A DNA stretch of 64,000 bases from Gnomoniopsis sp. IMI 355080 (lineage: Eukaryota > Ascomycota > Sordariomycetes > Diaporthales > Gnomoniaceae), in contig JAPEVC010000122.1 of the NCBI GenBank assembly GCA_027946555.1, positions 43,550 to 107,549 on the forward strand, in the 5' to 3' direction. Shown here in pieces: positions 47,237 to 57,328 of the stretch. Numbering within the stretch: position 1 is the first letter of the stretch; the number at the start of each line of letters is the position of its first letter. Below the pieces are notes generated by a model. The model did no database searches and was not told where the DNA came from. It saw nothing but the letters and a program-made list of their open reading frames with translations. Position numbers and translations under genes: made by a program.

Positions 47237-48408
47237 ATGGCCAAGCGTGTCCGTATCCAGTCCGCCCACGGCATCCTCATCCCCGGCGGCCTGCCCAATT
47301 CGCCACGCCGCGCCATGTGGCGCTCCAAGCAACACACACTGCTCTACCTAGCCGCCGCCCTCGTCCTCTACGGCTTACTCTGCACCACCCGCAACCTCCT
47401 CCGTGACGCCGCCACAGGCAGTGGCATCATCATCCTTCCCTCCTCCTCAGCAGCGGACCGGTTCGCAGCGCCGTCGTCGTATGACGAGGAGGAGGGGTGG
47501 TGGGAGTCGCGCGCCTCGGCCGTGGGTCCCGTCGCGACAGACGACGATTGTCCCGAGTATGGGCGGTATGCGGCCGCGCGCCATGAGCCGTTTACGGGCG
47601 GGGCGTGGAATTTGCCGTACCAGCGGCCGGCGAGGGGGTGTCGGAAGGTTGTGGTCGAGGAGGTGGAGGAGGTGATTCGTGAGATGAATAAGACGGTCAA
47701 GGATCCGGATCTGTTCCGGTTGTTTGAGAATTGCTTCCCCAATACGTTGGACACGAGCGTGATGTGGACGGGTGTGTCGAGCGATAATGTGAAAGAAGAG
47801 GTAAGTAATGGGCGACAGTATCAGTACTACTACTCCTCTTGTAGTACGATCCACGAGGGGTTACACACCTCCCACACTCGATATATACATATATACTCTC
47901 TAACACATCTAACCTCACGTTACAGCTCACCTTCATCACCACCGGCGACATCCACGCCATGTGGCTCCGCGACAGCGCAAACCAACTACAGTCCTACGTC
48001 TCGCTTCTCCACCCTCCTCCTCCTCCCTCCCAACAACAACCGCCCACAACCAGCTCCAGTTCCAGCTCCAACACCAACAACAAATCCCCATCACAACCCC
48101 CATCCAAACTCGCCTCCCTCTTCCGCGGCGCCATTAACCTACAAACCCGCTACCTCCTCGCCAGCCCACACTGCAACGCCTTCCAACCCCCTGTCGAAGC
48201 CGAAATGGCCCCAGGCAACGACGGCAACCCCCACGACCTCGTCTTCCCACACTACGACCCTGCCGTGGTCTTCGAGTGCAAATACGAGCTCGACTCCCTC
48301 GCCGCGTTCCTGCAGCTCAGCTGGGATTACTACTCGCGCACCAAAGACGCGCGGTTCTTTGTCGACGCATCGTTGCCCACCACCACCACCACCAAGAAGA
48401 ACACGCGC

Positions 48409-48440
<32 letters not shown>

Positions 48441-49572
48441 CGGCGCCGGCAGACGCGGTGGAAGTCGCCGAAAGGCCGCTCCCGTTGGGTGGAAGGCCGC
48501 GGTGGTGGCCATCTTGGACACGGCCGAGGCGATGCGTCAGGGAACGTACGCGGCCTCGGGCTTGGTGCACGACAGCCCGTACCGATTCGAGCGCGTCTCG
48601 TCGGTGCCGACGGAGTCGTTGGGGAATCGCGGCAATGGCAGTCCCGTGCGCGAGGGGACGGGCTTGGTGCGCAGCCCATTCCGGCCGAGTGATGATAGCA
48701 CGACGTTCCAGCTGTTGGTGCCGGCGAATATGATGCTGGCAAAGTATTTGGAGCTTTGTGCGGAGATCGTCGCGGGTATCGAGAAGGAGGAGGCGAGGGT
48801 GGTGGCTGCTGCTGCTCGTGGTGGTGTGGTTGGAAAGGAGAAAGGGGCGCAGGATGTGCTGAATGGGGAGGACGAGGAGGATGACGAGGAGGAAGCTGGG
48901 AATGGGGAGGCGGTGGCGGAGCGGATGAAGAGGATTGCCAAGGAGATTCGCAAAGGCATCGACAAGTATGGCAAGGTCAAGCACCCTGACTTTGGCGAGA
49001 TCTATGCGTATGAGACGGATGGATACACGTCCACAAGCATGATGGTGAGCCGGTCCCAAACCTCCGATTCTCTCCCAGTCCCGCTCACTTATCATCCTCA
49101 ACTCACCACTAACCCAAAAACCCCACAGGACGACGCCAATCTCCCCTCCCTCCTCTCCACCCCTCTAACCGGCTACCTCCCACGCACCGACCCAACCTAC
49201 CGCGCCACCCGCAAATTCATCCTCTCCACCGCCAACCCCTACTACGGCCATGGTCCCGTCCTCAACGGCACTGGTGGGCCCCATATTGGCCCGGGCATGG
49301 TCTGGCCCATGAGTTTGATTGTGGGCATCATGACGACCGATGACGACGAGGAGATTAAGGATCTGTTGCGCCAGGTGCTTGCGTCGACCGACTTTCTCGG
49401 CCTAATTCATGAGAGCGTCAACGTGCACAATGCCGCGTTGTGGACGCGCAGCTGGTTTAGTTGGGCCAATGGGCTGTTTGGCCAGATGATGCTGGACTTG
49501 CGCGCGCGTAAGCCGCATATATTGAAGATCAGCTTTCAGGGCGAGGGCGGCGCGGGGAAGAAGGGCGGGTGA
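47237..49572 (+). CDS. GH125 exo-alpha-1,6-mannosidase-type glycosidase
   Basis: Three exons, 47237-47800, 47926-49044 and 49129-49572, give 708 aa. Intron 2 (84 bp, GTGAGC...ACAG) is a stop-free multiple of three and is easily mistaken for coding. A cytosolic N-terminus and TM at about 33-53 make it a type II protein, probably in the Golgi or at the cell surface. The family hallmark TGDIHAMWLRDSANQ spans the first intron. Further conserved blocks are NPHDLVFPHYDPAVVFECKYELDS, SPFRPSDD, YAYETDGYTS and GPGMVWPMSLIVGIMT. GH125 enzymes release alpha-1,6-linked mannose. Low-complexity insertions (Pro/Gln/Ser-rich near 205-240, an 11-Asn run with Lys/Arg near 350, Glu/Asp-rich near 500) enlarge the protein compared with bacterial members of about 430 aa. 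Confidence 0.9.
48409..48441 (+). repeat. (AAC)11 coding microsatellite, poly-Asn
   Basis: Eleven AAC codons inside the GH125 gene, preceded by a run of Thr codons (ACC). The repeat lies between conserved blocks, presumably in a surface loop. Confidence 0.95.
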
Positions 49573-49914
49573 GCCAATTAACAAAAACGAAAGAAAAAGA
49601 AAAGAGCAAAAAAATGATAAAGAATGGCAATTCAATGCCTCATGTCTTTTGTTCCTTCTCTGGCTGTCCCAAAGATCTGGATATACACCAACCCACGTGT
49701 GAATAACCACCTGGGTCTTCGCTTCGCCTCCTACACCCCCTCCCCCAATCCAAGCTCTTCAAGAGCCTTTAACGTGGGTAATTCACATAAAAATCAACGG
49801 CATACCCACCTTCCCTTCCCATAGCCCACAACGCCTCAACACCAGAAGAAAAGGAAAAGGGCCGCCCATCCCTCGCCATTCTTGTTGCGCACGCCCGCCC
49901 ACACGTTCCCTCTC
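49573..49914. other. Convergent spacer
   Basis: 342 bp of 3' ends between the GH125 gene and the small secreted protein gene. An A-rich stretch just after the GH125 stop is the only notable feature. Confidence 0.5.
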
Positions 49915-50350
49915 TCAAGACGGCACACACTGCCCAGCCGTAATCTGCTGCGGCGGCGCCAGCGTTGCGCCCGTGTTGGCCCCCAGCACCGTCAACTGTG
50001 CATTGTCGATACCCTTGAATGTACAACTGGCTTGACCTGCCTGCGCGATATGATCGACCGAGATTGCGCTCGCTATATGAACGGATTCGTCAGTCAGCTA
50101 GCTCTCTTCCTCGCCTCCTTTTTTTTTCTTTCCCCAACACTCCTCCCTAAATTTCCAGAAACTCACCGACTTGGAACGTGCTTCCGTCTACGGGTGCCGT
50201 TACGGAGAAAGTCGCGCCGGCGCCGGTAAAGGTCAGCTGTGTCGTCGCCGCCGCCGCCGTAGCGTTTCCTGCGGCTGGTGCCTGGCGAGGTGGGAGCAAT
50301 GGCGAGGCAGTTGCCGCGAGAGGGAGGAGAAGGAGGGCGAAGGAATGCAT
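49915..50350 (-). CDS. Small secreted protein, 113 aa
   Basis: Two minus-strand exons (50350-50167 and 50072-49915) are spliced at GTGAGT...ATAG with phase 1. The ATG at 50350 is the only in-frame one. The signal peptide MHSFALLLLPLAATASP is clear. The mature protein is about 95 aa, Ala/Thr/Gln-rich, with two cysteines (ASCTF and AGQCVP) that could form one disulfide. It contains the patterns TQLTFTGAGATFSVTAPVDG and STFQVASAISVDHIAQAG. Similar short secreted proteins are common in fungi, sometimes called effector candidates, but nothing here shows an effector role. A TATATATA element sits about 41 bp upstream of the start. Confidence 0.78.
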
Positions 50351-50390
50351 ATTCGTTTTTGTGAGAGGGTGGAGAGCGTGCAATATTAGG

Positions 50391-50398
50391 TATATATA
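50391..50398 (-). promoter_or_regulatory. TATA box candidate
   Basis: TATATATA on the minus strand, about 41 bp upstream of the small secreted protein start. This would imply a very short leader. Confidence 0.35.
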
Positions 50399-51697
50399 GA
50401 GAGACGGAGGGAGAGACAGGGACTAATAAACTAAAGGTAGCACCTGGCTAGAAACGTCAAGAAGAGTGGAAACGAGAGAAGAGAAGTTGGACCAAGAAGA
50501 GAGAGAGAAAGGTGTCTATACACTACACAAACGTGGTACCGCGCCAGCGAAGGTGGTTCACAATCTCGAACAATTGTACCGCTTTATTAAACACAACAAC
50601 GATCGTCAGGAACCAGAGCGGAGGAGGAGGAGGGGTGGGGACCTTGAGTTAATTAAGCTTTCCCTTGGGGAAGCATGACGGATAGAACCTTACAATGAAG
50701 CTTATACTACCCCTAGTTTCGGGGGGACGGGCCGGCTACAGAAGCGACACTAAACTTCAAAATCTGATGCGAACATCCTCTCCTCCTCTCCCCCAGAAAG
50801 ACAAGAACTGGCACGACATTCAACACCAATACGATGATTATTATTGTTTGAGTTCTCTGTAGTCATTCCGCGTCTCAGCGGAAAGCCTGAATCGTGGCTG
50901 TGTGTGTGAAAGAAAGCACACAAGTCGGACCACTCTCTTTGAAACCTGTTGCCCGCACTTGCTGGGAAAAGAAGGATTATTTGCAATTGTACTACATCAA
51001 CCAGGTTAGCATATTCCCACGTAGTGTGCGTGATGAAATGCGATTCGAGGGTCATTTGTTTTTGGATGGGTACGCGGGTGTTTGTGTGTGTCTGGGCGTT
51101 TGGAGGCTTGATGCTGGGACTCATAGGTGTTTAAGGGGGGGCGCAGTTGGGGGTGTTTTACCTTGGAACGGGGATTCGCATGATCTACATTTTCCTAACA
51201 GGCATCACGGGGATAGTTTCAACAGCATGGCTAGCACTGCCCCTATAATGCTATCCGGCAGCATGATGGTAACTAGCTAGAAGGTAGGTAGGTCAGAGGA
51301 CATCCATAGCATACACAGGGTGACATCGTACGAGATCAAGATTCGATCGCTGTAGAAATATCATCAATTTATGACTTGGGTGCAGATATTATTTTATTGT
51401 ATGTGCATCCTCCAGTATGCTTCGCAAACTATTCATCAAACGTCTTTCGTCATATAGCCGACGGGACGGACCTCTCTGAAGCGTAACAGCGACACCCGTG
51501 CGCCCAACGCCGGCTGTCTTTAACTCATTTTTCTCAAATGTATATAAGCCAAGATTTTCCCGTCTGTCTCATCTTCCAACCCAAGAAGCAGGTACAGCTT
51601 CCACCTGGACTCGGCGGCTCGTTTCCGGTACAGCGAACATTGGCTCTTGAATCTTGGCCCGGATCCGCCTTCGCAAACCACCGTTTACACCGTTCGC
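50399..51697. other. Intergenic region
   Basis: Upstream GA-rich DNA of the secreted protein gene (about 50400-50520) and the 3' flank of the HECT gene. Short overlapping frames at 50890-51280 have no motif. No gene is called. Confidence 0.5.
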
Positions 51698-54600
51698 TCA
51701 GCTCAAATCAAACCCAGCTCCACTGCTCACCGCATACAACAGCTTCTCCTTCAGCACCGCGGCATCCCTGTAAATGGGTAGCTTCAACAGGTTGACACAT
51801 GTACTCGCGCTGGGCAGTCGAGTAGCATCACTGCCAGAGTCGCGAATGCTGAACAACGGACGTAACTGGCTGAAGCCCAATAATGGTGCACGAGGGGTAC
51901 TCGTCACGTACTTGAGCACATCTCGTCGCTGCGCATCTTCAAGACCATGCATGACCTGCCAGAACATCTCAATAGTAGGGTGCTCTTGGCCATCGTCCCC
52001 AATCTCATACACACCCGAGTAGGCTGTGTTGCGGCGCAGGTCCTCAACGTCAATCTCGGACGAGTCACCACCCACAAGGCGCTGAAGCTCTGACTGGTTA
52101 AACATGCTGAGCCAGGCAGGCTCAATGATAGTGCCAAGGCCCTTGAGGAAGGCTTTCGTGACACGCCCTGGCTGCGCGTCAAGACGGTGTCGGGCGACGT
52201 AGTTGATATACAAGAGCTTGTTCTCATTGGTGACCGCGGTGTTGGCGCCAGAGTCAATAAGATTGCGCGTGATGATCTTGGTAGGCTTGTTGGGAAGAGA
52301 GACTTGATCCTCGATAGTGTAGTCAAGGCCTAGCTGGGACACATCGCCAGAGTAATTCTTTAACCGCATCATGCCGTTGTAGAGCTCTTCATCAAATTCT
52401 CGAAGATCGTTAATGTTGGCGCGATAACCTGCATCAGATGCTGCGGCTGCCCACTTCAGCAGGAAGAAGCTGGCAAAAACAATGTCGATCAGGATGCCTT
52501 CGTAAAGACACTTGCCAATGATCCGGCCGAGGAACTCATATTGCGCCAGGAGGTCTGAGATATTCTTTCTCCACTCGTCCGAGGCCGGTTCAAAGCCCGC
52601 CTCTCGAAGTTGATGTTGACGCTGGTCTAGAGCAGATGGGTTCGGGTACAACGCATTGTGGCTGTTTGCCACAAACAGACTGAGATCGTCGGTAAAAGCC
52701 TCCTTGGTGATGCTTGTCAAGAACTCTTTGAGCACACCGCCACCATCGATGCCAGCTTCCTGCATGCCAAACTGATCGACGAATTTAATTTGGAGCGGCT
52801 CCTTCAACGCCTCATTCAGATCGTAGAGCTGGTCAAAGGCATCCTGGAAGACTTTTCCACGACTCACTGTGGCCGTATGACGGCTTAGCCTCTCGAGTCC
52901 TCGACCACGGTTCGCCCCGACGGTGTACCGTGTCACAAGCAACATCCGCCATTGATCTGCATCGATGGCGCCCTCCCGCCTTCTGATCTTGTCTAGTAAT
53001 ACAAACTTCCGAAAAAGCTTGACCCTCACGTCGAAAGGGATGATGAAGGGCATGTTTCGCAGGATTTCGAGCTTCGGGCCGACCGAGGCAAGCAATCTTT
53101 TCCGCTGTTCCACCGCGTGTGTCCTCTTCAACTGCTCTATGCGAAGATGGGCCGCATAACTTCCAGCTGCCTGGCTGATGTTGGTATCCTCATCCGCATC
53201 CACGTCGTCTTCATCATCCTCCTCCTCATCCAATTTGCGTTGGTGTTCGAGCTCGGAGACCACGGCATCCATGAAGTTGGTCATGTCAAATCTCGAAGTC
53301 ATCAACCAGTGATCTTGCGGAAGGAACTGGCGGCGGCAGTCGCGCTCGTACAACATTCGCATCGCTGTTGAGATTGTGGTTCTAAAAGTGTCAAAGTCTA
53401 GACCGGAAATAACGTTATATGTCTCCGATATCTTTTTCTTGGGTTGGACCGACGGGCTGAAAAGCTCATCGACAGAGGTGACAGACGGATGAGCGCGCTC
53501 AAAAGTCTTGGCAGCATGATTTTGAAGGTCGTTTGCGTTGTAGTGCAGTGTGAAGGCTAGATTTCGTAAAAATAAGGTCAAGCCTTTCAGCTCACTCAAG
53601 TTTAGCATGCACTGTCGCAGCCTGGATGTCGATCCGGTTTCCAGGCCACCTACTGATGACCACGGGGAAGCAAAGTCCTCGTCGTCGGCGAGTCGGAGAA
53701 CAAAGACATACAGCTCGAGAAAAAGGAAGATGGCGCGCCATTCGCGATCCCACACAACGTGATCCTCCATAGTGCTCATCTGTTTGGAGTAATTCCGCTG
53801 AAGGAGACCTAGCGTGTTGCCTTGTTGGTCAGATTGTATGACCGAGAAGATCCTGGTGTGAATCATAGCGTTCCAGAAGAACTTGACAGAATTCTGCTGG
53901 CCTGCATTGGATGGATTGTCTGCCATGTAGAGCTTCATTCGAATGTCGTCGCTAAGAGCCGGAAAGCAGCGAATGAGGGTGAGTATGTATGCAGCCAAGA
54001 AACTAGCCTCCGTGTGTTCCTCTTGAGATGAGCCGGAAAAGTTTCTAGTTCATGATCAGTGATTAATCCTACAATCGAGCAAGATGAGAATGATGTCTTA
54101 CGTGGTAAACCTTTTGAGGATGTGGGAGATCTCATCTCGTTCCACCAGCGACTCGACGGCCTTCTCTATGAAGGGTGGAAGTCTTTGATGGGGTTCGTCT
54201 GATGCGTCCGTGGTCGTGGTTGGTCCTTGGCCGATGTGGTGCTTCTTAAGCGTCGTGAGCAAACTAGACAGTTGGAGGTAAATGGCATTCAAGTACGAAG
54301 ACCCGAGAGAGACGCCCTGTTTGTCATTGCCAAGTGCTATGAAATGGGCGAGAAGCCACAAGCGGGCATCCACCGATTGGGATGCAGCCCAGCCTGTCGT
54401 GTATGCCTCCACGATCGCTGCCGAGACCGTTTCCACATTGACACTGTTTGCAAAGGCAGACACGTTCGTCTCAAACAGCTCGAGTCTAGGTTGTGTCAAG
54501 AAGCACAAGGCGAAAGATTTGATAGCTCGCGTCCCAGAGTCCTTCGTTATGGGTGCCAAGATGGCCCGTTCCAAGAGTCCCAGGCTCTCTGCATCCCTGA

Positions 54601-55274
54601 TGTCTTTGTTCTGGCAATACACCCCCACCGCCGTATATAGGCGATCTAAACAGTCCTGGGCGGCCTCGAACCTCGTTTCGAATATTGTGACAAGCGTGAC
54701 GAAAATGGATCGGGGAATTTGGCGGGTGGTCGGGCTGCGGATATCATTAGCTGGGATACGAATCGCTCTAAGGAACGAGAATACCGTACCTGGGTATTGC
54801 AAGCAACTGCCGTGCGAGTTTGCTAATTTGAGTATTGTCCGCTGTCTTGAGGAGGGCGCCACCAGAAGCCTCCAAGTCCGTGGCAAACCTTATTAAGCGT
54901 TCCTGATCATCCAACCGCGACGCGTCGAGGGCAGTGATAACCAGGGGCAGGGCTAAAGAGGACCTCATTCCTATGTCGAGCCGCAGTGCCTCGTCTGTGT
55001 AGAGAGCATCCATCTCCTCCCGCCGGCGGTCTCTCAGATTTCGTCTGACCTTGTGCCCTCTCCATGTACGTTGTATGTTTTCTGCAGCTTTGAGCTTGTC
55101 CCTCTCGAGCTGTCGTTGACGCCGCTCGGCTTGTGCGCCGGCCACGGTCTTGGAAGCGGTGGAGGAGGCGGAGGGGGTCCATGAGGAGGCAGCAAAGGGG
55201 TTGAGATTCTTTTGGCCGCTCATGTTGACGTTCCGCGGACGCCGCGAGCTTCCAGAGAAGGTTGGAAAGGACAT
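51698..55274 (-). CDS. HECT E3 ubiquitin ligase, Hul5/UBE3C family
   Basis: Three minus-strand exons (55274-54790, 54734-54102, 54044-51698) give 1154 aa, with 55- and 57-bp introns. The first in-frame ATG gives MSFPTFSG. An IQ-like motif ENIQRTWRGHKVRRNLRDRR lies near residues 64-83, as in UBE3C. The middle is helical. The C-terminal half is a HECT domain with FVDQFGMQEAGIDGGGVLKEF, GRIIGKCLYEGILID, and the catalytic Cys1122 in STCVNLLKLP. It ends GAGFDLS, as family members do. The enzyme transfers ubiquitin through a thioester; Hul5 is a proteasome-associated chain-elongating ligase in yeast. Length is a little above yeast Hul5 (about 910 aa) and close to human UBE3C (about 1080 aa). A core gene. 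Confidence 0.93.
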
Positions 55275-56430
55275 GATGGGCGAAGGGTCGAGCTGAGGCA
55301 CTCGTTACCGCATGGAGATTTCGTCGTCACGGATTGGAAGGGGCGGAGTGTAGGAAGGGGGCGGAGGGACGGAAGGCTTGGAAGGAAGGAAGAGTATTTG
55401 TTTTCTCTAGAGAACTATCGAATGGATTTGCAGGGACTGAGTGAAGGGTATCGTTGGAGTGACAAGTGACAGGACTGGATAGATGGCCTCCTACAGCTGC
55501 AGCTAGGTGGGTTGGATTGTCTGTGCTGTATTTCAAGACCCGGTCGTTGGTGTTCGCCGAGGCAAGTGGCAGGCAAGTAAAGGCAGCCATGTCATCACAG
55601 GGTGATGATGCGCTATAGCCCAAGCTTCTGGAAGCTTCAATCGCATGTGTTTTAGTCAGCCAGCTTGCAAGGGCCGGCCGCATTTGCTCCACCCGCCCCA
55701 GATGGGCCTTGATGGGTGATCAGTAGCAAGACATCCCATCTTGCAGGCTTGCAACACAATATCCTCACCACATAATAAAATGCGAAAGTGTATTTGTATA
55801 TCACACTAGTATGGAATGGAACAGGATGTTGTCTGGCAATGAATAGTGTACATATATATGCAGTGTAGCCAAAGAGACCTACCTAAGCCCCACCTAACAT
55901 GGCCCTCAAAAAAGACACGGGAACCCTGATAAGCATACCGATAAGAGCAATGTGTGCAAACCAAAGGGGCAAGAACTGCATGAATAGGGAAGGGAGATGT
56001 TGAACTATAGAACTGAAAGAGGATATAATTACCTGTTCCTTAATACACAAGGTTGAGATATAGTTCTAGTATAGCACCTACCTAGGTAGACATGATTTCA
56101 GTGCAGTATTCGGAAAGTCACCTATGGAAGCCAAAGTCCAAGGGGTAGGAAGTCAGCCACTATATACTGAGTCACTCACTCACTCCCTTCCTGCCTGGTA
56201 GCTATCAAATTCTTCGATATCCCAACTACAAATCTGTGGCAATATTCAGACCATTCGATGCATTTGATTATATGCGTCAGCAAATCAAGGTGGTGTGTAT
56301 TTGCTGACGGGAACGCACGGGCCACAAGAGGAACTTTATAGGTACTTTGGTACATCAAGACCTGACAGGCTCCACTTCCAGTCAGTACAGTTTTAGCGTG
56401 GAGTCGCGGCTGCCAACGAACCGCGAAAGA

Positions 56431-56439
56431 AAAAAAAAA
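56431..56439 (+). promoter_or_regulatory. A-rich tract in the PABP leader/promoter
   Basis: A9 preceded by GAAAG and followed by CAATCAAAAG. If transcribed, it is a possible Pab1 binding site for autoregulation, by analogy with the A-rich leader of vertebrate PABP mRNA. Transcription start is unknown. Confidence 0.3.
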
Positions 56440-57059
56440 TCAATCAAAAGATGCAGTGGTGGCCAGCCAAGCGACACCTTCCTGCTTTTTTTTTTCTTTC
56501 CCCCTCTTTCCATCACAACCACAAACCGCCCTTCCAGCAAAATCCCACCTCAAGTCTGCGCGTGCATCAGATCTCCATTGTACAGTCAACCTGATTGTAC
56601 ATGATTTCTGTTCTCGTCAACTCTTTTCACTGAAAATCAACACAAAAAAAATTGAAAATCCCCCCATAAAACCCCACACAAAGCTGTCAGTCGCCCATCG
56701 CATCGACAGTCACCTCTTCTCTGTCCCAAGACACCTGCCTTCAGACAGCAGCAGTCACAAACAACCATCTTCATCAACTTGGTCAACTTGTTCCGAGTTG
56801 ACTCTTTGGTTCATCCACTCCTGCCTGGTTCTTTGGTCAGCCTTTTGGTCCTTCCCATCAAGCAACCCGCCTCTTCGATTCCCATTCCGAATCCGATAGG
56901 TCATCTACGATTCTCTCTCCTTTGACCCCGCTGGTTTGCTTTGTTGTCCCATCCGACAACACCCAGAGTCAGCATCTTCCTCCCTCCCAGAGGATCATTG
57001 CCAGTCATTCGATTCATCGATTGTCGCAGTCTTTTCTACTAGCAACTCTAGTCTTTCAG

Positions 57060-57298
57060 GTGAGTCTATCGTCAGTCATGCGCAGCTTTGTGCTCCTAGC
57101 AGCTCTGCGCTCCACTCTCCCACACACCCCTCCCTTCTCTTTGCTCGCACCTCCACCAGAATCTCATTTCGATTGGCATGTGTCGCCAACTGCGGAACGG
57201 CTTCCAATATCCCTCTTCCCCCGCCATTCTTATCAACTGCACTTTTGCGATCACGATCGATCAACTGCTGACCACTAGCCCATCTTGTGCCTGTACAG
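57060..57298 (+). other. Probable 5'-UTR intron of the PABP gene
   Basis: CAG|GTGAGT at 57060 and TACAG ending at 57298, with GCTGACC about 28 nt upstream of the acceptor. A 239-bp leader intron just before the coding start is typical of highly expressed fungal genes. Confidence 0.55.
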
Positions 57299-57328
57299 TG
57301 ACCTCGACCGCAATCACACACCATCGCA

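Larger units (their letters stand above)
55275..57328. other. Divergent region: HECT promoter and PABP leader
   Basis: Contains a CTACCTAGGTAG palindrome at 56078-56089, an A9 tract at 56431-56439 and an A8 tract at 56644-56651. A long C/T-rich stretch runs from 56470 to 57050, and a probable 5'-UTR intron lies at 57060-57298. The 121-codon frame at 55327-55692 (-) is not supported. Confidence 0.55.

Noticed and set aside
48139..49101. 320-codon open frame antisense to GH125
   Set aside because: Low-complexity shadow of a GC-rich coding exon; it runs across the sense intron and has no motif.
55327..55692. 121-codon frame just upstream of the HECT gene
   Set aside because: It lies in the HECT promoter, has no domain, and its composition resembles non-coding DNA.
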